Shown piece after piece: positions 26,522-38,349 of a stretch of 64,000 nt of DNA; position 1 is the first letter of the stretch, and every line of letters begins with the position of its first letter. This stretch comes from Dromaius novaehollandiae. Taxonomy: Eukaryota; Chordata; Aves; Casuariiformes; Dromaiidae. The notes beneath the pieces are model-generated. The model saw only the letters and a program-made list of their open reading frames with translations, did no database searches and was not told where the DNA came from. The position numbers and the translations under genes are program-made. The DNA is taken from assembly GCF_036370855.1 (NCBI RefSeq), contig NC_088132.1, positions 62,100,841 to 62,164,840 on the forward strand, in the 5' to 3' direction.

Positions 26522-28420
26522 TCACAACGCTGAATGTTCAAACAATATGACCTGTGCCTGACTCTCAGATGCTGTTCGCTTGAGCAGCCTAATTTGATCA
26601 AGTTCTGAATCTCCCAATGAATTCTGAGTTAGAGACTGCACCGGGTCAGTTATGTTGTATCTGCCAGGCTGATAAAAACCATAATATTCTATTCTCTTTT
26701 CCCCTGAGTTTTCTAACATCTTTAGTTTCTGTTTAAACTGAATAATTTTGTATGTTAGGAACAGGATTACAGCACAAGCCACAATGAAAAAAGCCAGTAA
26801 AATGTCAAAAGCCTGGTTCAGCTTTTCAACTTGTTGTGTACAAAGCAGAGATGTTTTTAATGACACAGATGCTGCATCTGATGGAGATAAGCTTTTGTCA
26901 TCTACAGTTGTGTTAACCGGCGAAATCTGTGCTGGTATTTGCACTGGCAATAGTGATAATACCATAGTTGCCTGTGATGGATTTTCAGCAGCACTTTTTT
27001 CATAAGGCAATGGGTTAGCAGATGTTGCTGTAGCTCCTTCCCAGAAATTAACATATCTAGCATCCACATTGAAAAACTGTTCAGACATGTTGTGCCTCTC
27101 TACCTTATGCCATGCCATCAGCAAAGTGGTAGTGCTGTGACTAATATCTCCAGATCCTAGATTCCAGACTTTTTCTGGACTGGCAGTACGGCTACTGCAG
27201 TTGGCAAATGGAGTCCACTTAACATAATGTAAAGGTCTACCACGCATACTGAGGGGACTTTGACAATGAATTTTTACAGAAACAGAAGATGATGCTAGCC
27301 ATTTATGTAACCCAAGCATTTTGCAGCTGCAGTTCCAAGGATTATAATTTAACTGTAGGTGAGTTAAAGACACTAAGGGCTTGAGCACTTCAGGTTGCAA
27401 CTCTGTAATATTGTTAAACGCCAAACTTAGTATTTTAAGTGAATGCCCCATATTTGCAAAAGTACCATCAGCAATAGTGGCTATTTTATTTCTGTCTAGC
27501 TGCAGATATATTAAATTATGCAGTAAAGTAAAAGTGCTGGAACTTATATTTTCTAAATCATTATAACTTAAGATTAACTGGCTGAGGTTGTTTAATCCAA
27601 AAAATCCGTTTACAGCAATATGTTTTAGCTTTGCACTTTTTAAAGACAGATATCTGAGCTTATTAAGTCCTTTAAATGCAAAAGGATGTATTGATCCAAT
27701 GGGATTGTGAGACAAAGAGAGTCTTTCAAGATTTTTGAGCATTCCAATGGCATTTGATGGCACGACTGTTAAGTTGTTACCTTCAAGGTGCAAATACACA
27801 AGGTGTTCAAGGTGATAAAACGCTGAATCTGATATCCGTGAAATCTTATTATTGGCTAGATTAAGTGTTTGGAGATTTATCATTCCCGAAAAAGTCCTGC
27901 TTCCAAGGACACTGAGACGATTCCTTTGAAGCATTAAATATCTAACAGAAAAGAGATCACTAAATAATCCTCTAGGAACAAAAGCTATTTGATTATTCTG
28001 CAGGTATAAACAACGAAGACTGGAAAGACCTTCAAATATTCCTGGATCCAGGCGCTTAATATTATTGTTATTTAGATGTAAGTAGCACAGTTTATGGAGA
28101 TCCACAAAAGATTTCGGATATACATATGAAATACTGGAATTATCCATGTACAGTGCAGCAAGTTTCTGAAGGCCCGTTAATTCATTTGGAAACACACGTG
28201 ATATATTATTCCCACTGAGGTATACAAGAATTGTATTTTTGGGAAAGTTCCGTGGGATGCTTGAAAGACCTAAGTTACGACAGTTAACTTGCCTCCCTGT
28301 GCAGAGCCGGCAAACAGATGGACAGCCAAGAATCTCCTTCTGGAGCAGCAACAAAAGAAAACAATTAAGGATATACAGGAATGCTCCTATGCAGGGTGGA
28401 GAACTTTGTAGTCCACACAT
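26522..28420 (-). CDS. LRRC70: LRRC70 (synleurin), leucine-rich repeat transmembrane protein
   Basis: Single-exon gene of 632 codons plus stop, recognised as LRRC70 (synleurin in human, reported to sensitise cells to growth factors and cytokines). From the chosen Met it shows a hydrophobic signal peptide (about residues 10-32, core CFLLLLLQ). A Cys-rich LRRNT follows (about 33-60, CPSVCRLC then VNC). About 12-13 LRRs of 24 residues come next (about 62-360, pattern LxxLxLxxNxI), then an LRRCT (about 360-410, NPWNCSCKMLG). A Ser/Thr-rich, N-glycosylatable stalk leads to one transmembrane helix (about 538-561, ILLAFFIVACAVILFLTYKI) and a 70-residue tail ending VILFEHSAL. The length is close to human (about 622). 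The frame is open for 42 more codons upstream, but the Met at 28420 (MCGLQ) matches the family start and places the signal peptide at the N terminus. An in-frame Met at 28447 is the alternative. The gene is intact and lies in an IPO11 intron on the same strand. Confidence 0.96.
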   Translation of the reverse strand: MCGLQSSPPCIGAFLYILNCFLLLLLQKEILGCPSVCRLCTGRQVNCRNLGLSSIPRNFPKNTILVYLSGNNISRVFPNELTGLQKLAALYMDNSSISYVYPKSFVDLHKLCYLHLNNNNIKRLDPGIFEGLSSLRCLYLQNNQIAFVPRGLFSDLFSVRYLMLQRNRLSVLGSRTFSGMINLQTLNLANNKISRISDSAFYHLEHLVYLHLEGNNLTVVPSNAIGMLKNLERLSLSHNPIGSIHPFAFKGLNKLRYLSLKSAKLKHIAVNGFFGLNNLSQLILSYNDLENISSSTFTLLHNLIYLQLDRNKIATIADGTFANMGHSLKILSLAFNNITELQPEVLKPLVSLTHLQLNYNPWNCSCKMLGLHKWLASSSVSVKIHCQSPLSMRGRPLHYVKWTPFANCSSRTASPEKVWNLGSGDISHSTTTLLMAWHKVERHNMSEQFFNVDARYVNFWEGATATSANPLPYEKSAAENPSQATMVLSLLPVQIPAQISPVNTTVDDKSLSPSDAASVSLKTSLLCTQQVEKLNQAFDILLAFFIVACAVILFLTYKIIQFKQKLKMLENSGEKRIEYYGFYQPGRYNITDPVQSLTQNSLGDSELDQIRLLKRTASESQAQVILFEHSAL

Positions 28421-28458
28421 ATCCCTGTCTTTGGCCTTCTCACTCATTTCTGACTTCG
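28421..28458 (-). other. LRRC70 5' UTR segment with splice acceptor
   Basis: Immediately above the LRRC70 start the minus strand carries a strong acceptor: a T-rich tract ending TCTCTACTAG, with the exon starting at 28458 (CGAAGTCAG). That leaves 38 bases before the MCGLQ start. It includes an in-frame upstream ATG at 28447, which would add nine residues (MSEKAKDRD). This predicts a separate upstream non-coding exon for LRRC70, or entry by readthrough from IPO11. It is inferred from splice consensus only. Confidence 0.55.
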
Positions 28459-29509
28459 CTAGTAGAGATAAAAAAAGATCAAGTTTATAAATATTATTCA
28501 TTTGACAGTTTAAAAATTTTACTTGTACAATCTTAAAAAAAGGCAAGAATTACTTTCCAGATTGGTATTTTAATATTCTCCTTTGATGCCAAATAAGCAG
28601 TTTCAAAATAAAACTTAGTAAGTACCATGAGTTTGAACAACACTGAAAAAAATTTCCAAGTAAATGAATAGTGAAACTAATACACTGCCAACCTAGCCAG
28701 AAAATATTTAATTGGTTATGACATAAAAACAACTAAGCTGCCAAAATAACAGCTTCTAGTAAAATCAACATACTGCTTATTTCTTTAACTATTTTATATA
28801 TTTGAAAAATGATTAGGAGATGTTGCAGTAACATTCAAGTAGAAATGCTAACAGAAAAGAAGTTTCCTTTCATTTGTGGCTCATTTCTAATTTGAATTTT
28901 ATTGTTATAAAGTTCAGCTACATTCAAAATAAATAAAAACACATTCTTACCCCAAATCTGCAGTTCATTATTTCTGTTATTTTCTTGTTTTGTAGTTCAT
29001 TGGACTAAATTACAGGTTAACTTACTATATTAATCCATGAAATGTTTTTCAAAGCAATATTCCCGCATACTAGAGCTCTCAAATTTTGTCCCAGGTTTTG
29101 CAACTGTTCACTCAGGAAACAAAGTAGTAAGTGGGTAAAGTGAGGTTGCCATGGATACAGGAAACCCTGAGACAGGAAGCCATTTTATCTGTGCTTCAGA
29201 AGTATTGTTGGAAAGGAAATCTCAACTACTTGTTTCTAGAAAACCAAGAACTATCTTTGTAACTATTACTGCTCTTTTCTTATTTAACTACTAATGCTTG
29301 AAAAAGAGTTTTATGTAAGATGGTGAGGTATAATTATTACAGAATAAAGCATACCTATTTGTAACAGTACTACTGTCTTATCTGTAAATTCTTTTTCTTT
29401 CAGCCAGCAACCCCAATGTTTTATTAAATAAATAGCAACATTTATACAGTTCTATCTCTGTTTGCAGAGTAAAACTGCTCCTAATACAAACACACTCATG
29501 TAGCACAGT

Positions 29510-29680
29510 GAAGGTGGGAACACCGAGGTCCGGATGGGGGAGCCTGGGAAAGGCTGCCCTGGAGCTCCTGCCCCACGGCAGGCAAGCTCCGCTGCAGCCC
29601 CGGGGAGCCCGGGACATCCTACAGCTCAGGACGGCGTGCCGAGGGATTAGACCGGCGCCTAGTCTGAGTCGTAGGTCAGA
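29510..29680 (-). promoter_or_regulatory. Short CpG-dense block, candidate LRRC70 promoter
   Basis: About 150 bases with roughly a dozen CpG dinucleotides and GC-rich runs (CCCCGGGGAGCCCGGGAC), in AT-rich intron that is almost CpG-free. It lies about 1.1 kb upstream of the LRRC70 start on the sense side. A plausible donor (TTTGGG|GTAAGAATG) lies near 28952, between the block and the acceptor at 28458. No TATA box is obvious. It could instead be a fragment of an unrecognised GC-rich repeat. Confidence 0.4.
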
Positions 29681-31221
29681 CTTGATCTAAACACTTTGTT
29701 AAGCTCTACTTTAGGACACACACACACACACATCCACAAAGGTTTACATATGTTCTAAAGATTACACCCTTAGGTACACAGCTTTAGTTTCCTTTAGCGT
29801 CTCCTGTGCAGATAAACACTTAGTGCAAACAACACATGCACTATAAATACCACCCTCAATTAAGTAACAGAGATTACATCCTCAGTTTATCTGTTTTAGG
29901 GACTAAATATCTGCAAAGCCCCGTCTCGTAATCTAACAGAGGAAAAGGCTAGAAACAGGATAGAAACTTAGAGATTAAGCCTACGAATAACAATGTAACT
30001 ATAAAAATGATAATTTATATTAAAATGAGACCTCTTGCTCAGCAAAGAGGATGAGCAAGCGCATAAACACACACAGACAAGGAAAAGTCACTATGGAAGC
30101 ATCAGATCACTTCGCCCACACCAATCTTGTGTAGGAAGCACAAGTTCACATGGGGGCAAAATACCACCCAAATGCCTTTGTCTGTAAGGATCCAAACTGA
30201 AATGCAGGAAGCACATGAACAAAAGGAGCAGGCACTTGAAGAGGCTTTCTTCCATATTCTGCCAAAAGAACCCTATGTTTTCAGAGATTTCAAAAAATAA
30301 TTTTAACCATAACGTTTGGAATCTGTAAAATGTGATATTGTCATCAACAGAAATTCGCCTTTGATTTTCAACTACAGGAGGCCAAAAATCCCAGAGTTGC
30401 TTGTCCTTAAACAATAAAATTTATTATTAACTGAAAACTATAAAGAAAGCACTGAAATGTGAAAACTCCAAGCATTTATTTGACATACACCACTCTTGGA
30501 GAAAGCTAACCATATTTTATTCACTACAGATTTTACTTTCCAGTAGTAAGTAGAAATGGCAAGTTTTAGATGTGAATACAGCTTCGCATGGCAATAGATC
30601 TTTGAATCCTGCAGTGAATTTTATCTTAATGTGCTCACATTATTAAAATTACTAATGTCATTGCTTTTTAACATATGAAAATCTATTTCCACAATGAATG
30701 GGAAAAAACATTATTAACTTGAATACTTTATACTCCTTGTCAATATGGGCATGAAGTCTGAGCAAAAGTGATTTGCCAAATTCAACAGAAAGTTTCAAAT
30801 TCTGCATAAAATGATGGGTCAAAGTAACTGGAAGAACATACAAACGCTGCATTAAGTACAGTCCTTCCAAGCAACCTCTATTTTCTCTGCACTCATTGAT
30901 TTATGTTAGGTTCAGGCTATGAATATTAATGAGCAGAAAGCAATCATCCAACTCAAATTTATGTACAGCAGAAAAACATGCAAAAAGTTCAAAAACAAGT
31001 TCTAAACTTACCCATCTTTAAAAATATAACAAAGCCAATTTTTAAAGAGGAATTTCAATCTCATAATCATAACAAAATGATGTTAAAGCCAACACAGTGG
31101 ACGAAAACCAATTCTTATCACTGCAGTTGTTCTTTTGAACTTGTAAGAGTGAACCTGTTTCCCCTCCTACTGTATATTTTATAAATAAAACAACACAGTA
31201 AAACTAGGCATGGGCAAAAGT

Positions 31222-31243
31222 AAAAAAAAAAAAAAAAAAAAAA
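31222..31243. repeat. Poly(A) run of 22
   Basis: Uninterrupted A run followed by GAAAGGTAGAAAG. No clear element is attached. Confidence 0.97.
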
Positions 31244-32308
31244 GAAAGGTAGAAAGAAACACAGAGGTATGGTTTCCCTGTGATGCACTGTTGGTATCTC
31301 AGCACAGAAGACAGAGGAAAATTACCAGGCTGGCTGTTCTCCATTCTCATTTTCCTTGGTATCTTTACTATTGAAACGGTCAGTCACAATTGTCTCAAAG
31401 TATTGTGCTCCCCCAGCATTTACCTACATTTTCTCTTTGTTACTATTGTTCTAATAATTTAACAAACACCTCCTCCTGCAGGTCTTGCTCCTTTCTGCTT
31501 TTATTCTCCACAGGTGGGCTACGATGCACATTTTTTTTTTGTTTTCAAATAGCTACAATCTCACCTTCCCCCATATCGTTCTCCAGATACGGCCTCAGGT
31601 ATGAACAGTTCAGCCACTACCTGCCACTAGGGCAGCATACACATCAACATTTAGTCTCACCTGGCTACATCCTGCAACATCTGCTAGGGACATCCTATTA
31701 ATGTTAGTTTATCAGGCGTCAAAACCCCTTTTCTTTCATCACCACCACCATCATCCAGATTATCTACAAGTTTCTGATTATCTCAAATACTGCAGATTTC
31801 TCCTTTCATACTCCTGTACAAGTTCTCGATTTGCTGCTTACTGGACGTTTCTCTGTTCATAGAGTGCTACTGCATGCTAATATAACAGCAACAGTGATTC
31901 TTACAAAGGGCACAGACCGACACTACAGCTATCCTAATACCAAATTAATAACCCAGCAAAAACATTCCAAGTTTAGAAAATCCCACAGTGCTAAGCATTC
32001 ATATATATAAACATACATCACAAAAATCTATCTCAAAATTAAGAAGCCACCTTTATTTCCCTTTTTATTCTTGGCATTTACTACTCTTGATTAAATTATC
32101 AAGCAGCTTCCAAAATACACTGAGAAACAGTAAAATGTGAAACCATACAATTATTTTTCCTATTTAGGAAAACAAAAGGAATATCTCTCAAATTTTTAAA
32201 TCTTATTTTGCTTTAAATGCCAATAAACAATATGACAAAAAGCATTCTGCAACTTAAGATTACACTAGCAGAATCACTGATGAGAAATTGTTAGCGTAAA
32301 TTTCTCAC

Positions 32309-32405
32309 CTCATTGTAAACAATCATTGCATCAATATATCTATCACATTTGTCACGCACACTAAAGAGAAAAAATAACAAGTCTTCTATAGAGCGAGTAG
32401 TAGTC
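32309..32405 (-). other. Exon-like open segment in the large IPO11 intron (unconfirmed)
   Basis: 97 bases bounded on the minus strand by TTGTTTACAG and by a near-perfect donor GAG|GTGAGAAA. In the phase set by the preceding IPO11 exon it is open for 32 codons, including TTTRSIEDLLFFLF and DKCDRYIDAMIVYNE. A second acceptor (TTTTTTCTCTTTAG) lies inside it. It exits in phase 0, so joining it to the next IPO11 exon would shift frame and stop within five codons. I do not recognise the peptide. Pseudo-exons of this quality are common in long introns, so this is only a candidate. Confidence 0.2.
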
Positions 32406-35275
32406 CTGTAAACAAAACATCAAAAAAGCCTGGCTGGCCATCAATAAAATCAGATGTGACATGCTGAGAAAAAACAGTATTTATAGCGGCAGCTTCTACT
32501 ATTCACTAAAATATTTGGTGAACTTTGTTCAAATTAGAAAAGTGATGAAAAAAGTACTCAACATTAATGCATCTTAAAAAAAAGATATATTGCCACCTAC
32601 TGCTTTTTAATAATATTGAAGATCTATCTTCTTATACCCTGCATTCTAATTTCACAATAGCAAATGTGCATACAATAAAATTAAAACCCAAAGATTTAAA
32701 GAATTCAGAGCAAAATAACTTCAAAATTTCAATTGGAATAATTCAGCTTCTAGGAATTGATTCAAAACTAAATTCAATTTTATAGCTTTCAGCAGCACAC
32801 TGCCTGCATTAGCAGCTGATAGCTTCTAAAAATTTAACAAAGAGAAAGCTTAACAATTAGTGCATTTCCTGAAAATTACAGACAATATCCATACACAAAA
32901 TACAAAAACTACTTCTTTAAAAACCCAATATTCTTTATGCTAGCACACTGGACACTTCCTTAATACCAAAACATGATGTTTGTTCAATCACCACTTCAAT
33001 CAGATTATCAGAATATAAAACATCATTTTAAGACAGTACTTATTTGCAGAAGTTCTTCTAGTGATATGGGTACTGTTATTAATTTTGGGGATCATATCTT
33101 GACTTAAGAGTCTTGCACTGTTAACAAAAGTCACCAAAATCTCAACTACTCTCAGGCAGTCTCATATTTCATGGAGCACGTGGCAAAAAGATGAATAGGT
33201 ATGCCAAAACAGCTCAGAACACACAAAGGTGGAAACAGCAAAAAACTATACTAGTTATTTTAAAAAATCTACTCCAGTCTTGTGATTTTTGATTCATTTT
33301 TAATAATATGGTATGCTTTAGCCACTGGTCACTCAACTGATCTGCAAACATGTAAACTGCACATTACAAAGGATAAAGCTAGAAAAAAGCTATTTAGTCC
33401 ATTATTTTCTTTTTGCTGTCCTTTACATAATTAAAAAATCAATTTTAGGGTGAATTATATTTAGAAGAGTTATAGGAAAGATTTCTGGAACCCTAAATTT
33501 AAATAGGTCACAAATGAAAGCAAGGCATCAGAGGCAAAACAACGCCCTATGACCGCAACTTGTTTTCTGCAAGAGGTCAGTGCATTTGGTGACATGCCCA
33601 TGCCATCATTTGATTTATTTTTCCTTGCAAACGAGGCAGAGGACTGACAATTTCTTCCTGACCATTTCATAAGAATAACTAGATGCAGATGAAAAAAAGA
33701 CGGAGATTCTGAACAACGGAAGTTTAAGGTGTCTTTCCATTCTACATCTACTTGCTAATACTGTGAGGTGAACTGCATATAGTACTACAACTTCCTTAAT
33801 TTTAACATTTTGAGTGATACATGATACTCAGATCAAGACTGAAACCTCATTTTTCATTCAGTTATAACTGTACTGTTACCTGGTGGACAAACCAAACACA
33901 TCCTAAGGCGAAAGACGACAACTGTAAAAACTTAACCTAAGAGAACTCCTTTTAATACTAATAGACTGTTATGGGCATGGGTGAGCCCATCTTTGACTGA
34001 AGGAATAAAAACAGAGACAGGAAGCCAGGGAAATGGACTCAGTAGTACATTCTCCTTTCTTTACATGGATATTAAAATCAGTTATGTAACAAATTCTTAC
34101 TTTATAAATGGGGATACAACTAAGGAGAATATGACATTTTATAAAGCACTTTTTCAGCCATTTCCTGCATTACATATAGACATATATTCTCCTTAAGTGG
34201 AAAATTAAATTTCCTAACTTAAAATAACTTTAGCAAATGCCAGAGAAAGAACTAACTTTTGTAATTACCTAATGAAGATTTATAATTACATACTATCTGT
34301 ACTTAAACTTGCAATGCCAATTATCTAAATGGCAGAACTCATACTAGCTGACATATCAGACTTGACACACAGTGAGAAAAAGCAGACATTCATTTACATA
34401 AAGATTAGATATGAGTACAGCAACCCAGAGAATCTCTTAGGTGCTTAACATTTCTCCTACCGTAGTTTTTGAGACAAATACTTCAATTTGAAGTAAAGGG
34501 AAAAAAGAACAAGGGAATCTCAAAATACTACTCAAGTGCCCCAAATTATAAATGAAAAAGACAAAATAAATTCAAATGCTTCACATTTCAAGCTCAAAGT
34601 TAATTCTCAAACTGGACCTACCCTTAGGCACTAAAATTAATGGACTTTTTTGGAAAACACTGGCTTTAATTTTGTGTTGTAAATTCTTAAAAATAGACAA
34701 AAAACTTCACAGGCAAGCTCTTGGAAAAAACCCAAGAACAGAAATATTTAGATACAGGAAAAAGTGGAACAGAAAAGCCCACTAAAATTATTAAATTATT
34801 CTAATTTTTGAGTGATTGACTCTATAACTGTTACTGAAGTTTTTAAAGTTTCACTCAGCAACCTACCATTTGTTTTGTATTTTCATTAAACTCACCTGAC
34901 TCTTATATGCAACTAATGCATTCTGTTCACCATGCAGCATCATCAGAACATCAACATGGTGTTAAAGAATAGTGAACTGAAACTATCTAGAGGTAGCCGC
35001 TTAGCACAACTTATATAAAACTTACTTAGCATGAGTAGCTAAATTTGCTGAAGCCTTAGGCTGCACTTAGATAAAATAATGAACTTTTACTTAGTCCAGT
35101 AAGAAAAGGGCCTCAGAGCTGGTTCCAGCTGGGAAGATAAGGAAGTTACAAGCAGTCTGCATTCCTGTGTCTCACACTACGAAAGGAAGGGTGTCAAGGC
35201 TTTGAAATAAGACCAGTGCAGGGCATTAGGACCTTGAGGGGCAAAGCCTTAGCTCACTGCTGGGGCAGTGTTAAT

Positions 35276-35695
35276 TGTTATGATTTAGAATCACGTCCTC
35301 CTTCTCAGGACCTTGAGAGAAAACAGTAAGACCCAACAAGAAACAAAGGTACAACCGTCAGCAGAAACCGCAACAGTAAAGATAAGGGAGAAAAACAGCC
35401 TGCCTAGGAACAACGACGAGACCCAATAAGGAGCAGGAGACCCCAGACCTAAAAATTACTATTGGTCTGAACTACCGCGTGAGGGGTGGGAAACTTAATT
35501 TGAAATAGCTATAATTGCCCAGGGATTTCTTTGTTCGGGGTCCCTCTTTGAAGGCACCCAGCTCGAGCTGTAATTACTGCACGCACGTCATTAAAATTTA
35601 ATTATTTAATTTGCTTTGATTTGGCTCTGAACTTTTCTGCGGGAACCTAGGGTCAGGCCCTGTTATGGTGGCCGACAAGCCTAATTTCCATAACA
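35276..35695. mobile_element. LTR-like element, possible solo LTR of an endogenous retrovirus
   Basis: A 420-base block that is GC-richer and more CpG-containing than its surroundings. It is bounded by TGTTATG at the left and the exact inverse CATAACA at the right, the usual TG...CA form of LTR ends. Internal composition (CAGGAGACCCCAGACC, TTCGGGGTCCCTC, an ACCCAGCTCGAGCTG stretch) is typical of avian LTR U3/R/U5 sequence as I know it. I found no target-site duplication and no retroviral coding sequence next to it. GC-raised sequence continues left to about 35040 and may belong to it. Confidence 0.4.
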
Positions 35696-37619
35696 CATGG
35701 AACTAAGGTGTAGTAACAAACTACTCTAATTTGAACTGGCAGAGTAATTACAACAGTTGGCAAAAAGAAAAAAGATCATCTGCTATCCATTTAGAAACAT
35801 CTACTAGTAATCAACATTAACAAATGAAATAATACCTAAAGATAGCACTATAATGACTTGGAGATTTTATGCCCAGCTTCATTTCTCTTTGCATTGGTGT
35901 CCCTTTTATGCATGTCAGACAGCAAACTTTTAATGTGTTTACTGACTTTCTCCTACCTTTTTGCCTTCCATGTGTGGTGGAAATTTCATGGACTAACAAA
36001 AGTGAAAAATTAAACCTTTATGTCTGTTGTTCATGTAACAACCTGATTACAAACTGCTTTCTTTAAGGAATTTAAAAAAGACAGACTTTCACTAGTCATG
36101 TTAGAAAACAGTGAAAGTACACAAATGTCAGAGGTCAGCTCTCCAACTGACTCCATGGATTTACAAGCTTCATGAAACAAGGACAAATCCTGGAATTTTT
36201 TGATTCTGACATACGTTCAAAGACTGTTAAGACAGGCTGGGTAACTAGCATAAGACGCATTCTGTCTTCAAAAGCACATTTTTTGCACTTTCACTTTTCT
36301 AATGAAAGCAAGGAGTGATTAAATCTAGAACCCCTTAAAAACCCAAGTTAGACTATGAACCCCAAATGTTCACGAGGCCCTTGCTCAGAAACAGCGAGTT
36401 GTAGAGACTAAAGTGGTAGCATTACATAGCACAAGACATTTTCACAGACAGGCATAAAACAAATACTGTGCGCCTAGATAACATGCCATGAAAGAAAAAT
36501 ATCAAGTGGCACTCTCTTCAAGCTAGGCAGATCTTGCAAATGCCCATGTATTAGTATGTTATGATCTAAACAGAGAAACACGCTGTTGCTGGACAATCAG
36601 TAAACATTAAAGTAGTCCTACCTAACAGATATCAATCATCCTTAAGAGAAACTGAGATTTTATAACTACATGGGAGTAAGACTAGATTACATCTGAGGGC
36701 AAGATTTTACTGACTTAAGTGATGTTGGTAACCTCTCAGTCAAGAGACACTGTTACACCATATGAGTATCTTTATGACCTTAATCTTGTTGCTGGAAACC
36801 TACTGGTATCCACATCAGTTTAAAGGAAAAGATCCTTAAAAATAGCTGGCCCATACTTAGTCAAAAAAAAAGGTTCACTATGTTATGAAGCACTAAGAGC
36901 TTTTAATAAATTCATATCAAAGAGCGCAGGTATAGAGAACTGGTAAGCTGGTAGTAAGAGCACAAAATGTGGAAAATAGTAAGAATGCATATATAGTCAC
37001 ACAAAAAATGCTAACGTAATTTGAGTGGCCAGACACAGATGGAAAAATGCAGATAATTGGGCAGCATTTAGTTTATGAAAAAAAGCAAGTAAAACCAGGA
37101 AATTACTGCTAAGTGAAAAGATGCTGCAACACACTGACCAGGATAGAAACTTACTATTGTTATGTTTTAATTTTTTTAATATGAACTTCTAAAGACTAAC
37201 ACAATCTGCAGCTGTGCATAGGAAGATAAACAGGATGCTGGATTGAAGGACTATATGCAGACAGGATAAAATGCACTGGTACACTGTTGCTATTAAAGAC
37301 AATGTGAACTTACATACGCCATTACATATAACTCCGAAAGATACTGTCTACAGAAGAAGGCTAACCACTGTGAAAATACAACTGTACTGCAGTCGTTCCC
37401 ATCCTACCCATTCTAAAATCCCTCACTTATGAAGAAGCTACTGTCAAGGAGCTATGTTTGAAATAACATTATTTTTGCCATACTTGTTTTTAACTGAATA
37501 ATGATGTAAGATTTAGCTTCATCCAAAAAGAAGAGAGTCCCCAGTGAACATATGCGAATTGCCAACACGATCAATAACTAGAAAAGTATCAAAAAACAAT
37601 GGTTTTATGCTACAGAGCT

Positions 37620-37650
37620 TGGGGCGGGGGGGGAGAGGAAGGAGGGAAGG
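37620..37650. repeat. G/purine-rich tract
   Basis: Runs of four and eight G separated by a C, then GA-rich sequence. On the transcribed sense strand this becomes a pyrimidine tract. Confidence 0.9.
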
Positions 37651-38321
37651 TTTTCTTTGATTTCCCCCTACTATCATTTTATTCATAAAGCAGCTCCATG
37701 GGGGAAGGAAAGGGAGTACAAGCTATGTCATTTTTCCCTCCACTTTTGTCTACTCCCTGCCTTTCCTCACTAAAATAATTTGATATTATTATTCTATTAT
37801 TATTCTATAGGCGGCAACAGGCAAAGAGAACAAAATTCCCAGGAAGTGGTAGATAAGAGTGTTGCTGCCTATTTTCCCTATAGCAGAATCCTGAAAGCCT
37901 GAGCTTGCCACCGGTACCACCACTGATCACTGAACAGGACGGCGCTGCCTGCCAAGCTGAGGGTGGAACAGGAAAAGCAGCAGGCTCAGCCATCGGGAGC
38001 AAGCCAGTCTCGCTGCCATCCTTAGAGACAAAATTCAACACTGTCTATGCAGCTGAGGAATCTTGAGCTGGCTCTGGATACCCAAAGGAATATCTAACCA
38101 GGATTCTGTTTAGAGAATTATTCCCAAAGGATAAATTACCTAGCTTTTCTTGAGAAGGTTGTTTGTATGAATCAAAACAATATTTTCTTTAAATATTGCA
38201 CTGTTTAAAATATTGTTTAAACCTTTCAAATTGATTTCCACAATAGTCCTATTTTAGAAAAAAATAAGTTTTAACAGGAGTTTCAAATGTGAGATGCAGC
38301 AAGCACATGTAACAGAATTAT

Positions 38322-38349
38322 ATAATGGGAATAATATAATGGGAATGAT
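38322..38349. repeat. 14-base tandem duplication
   Basis: Two adjacent copies of ATAATGGGAATAAT, differing at one base. Confidence 0.85.

Noticed and set aside
26748..28490. Several plus-strand open frames opposite LRRC70
   Set aside because: These are antisense shadows of the long LRRC70 coding frame.
30091..30414. 107-codon minus-strand open frame in the large IPO11 intron
   Set aside because: Composition changes abruptly along the peptide and nothing matches a known protein. No splice-site or poly(A) support.
33882..33904. Possible 23-base microexon (CTTAG acceptor, CAG|GTAACAG donor)
   Set aside because: Too short to distinguish from chance, and no matching peptide is missing from IPO11.
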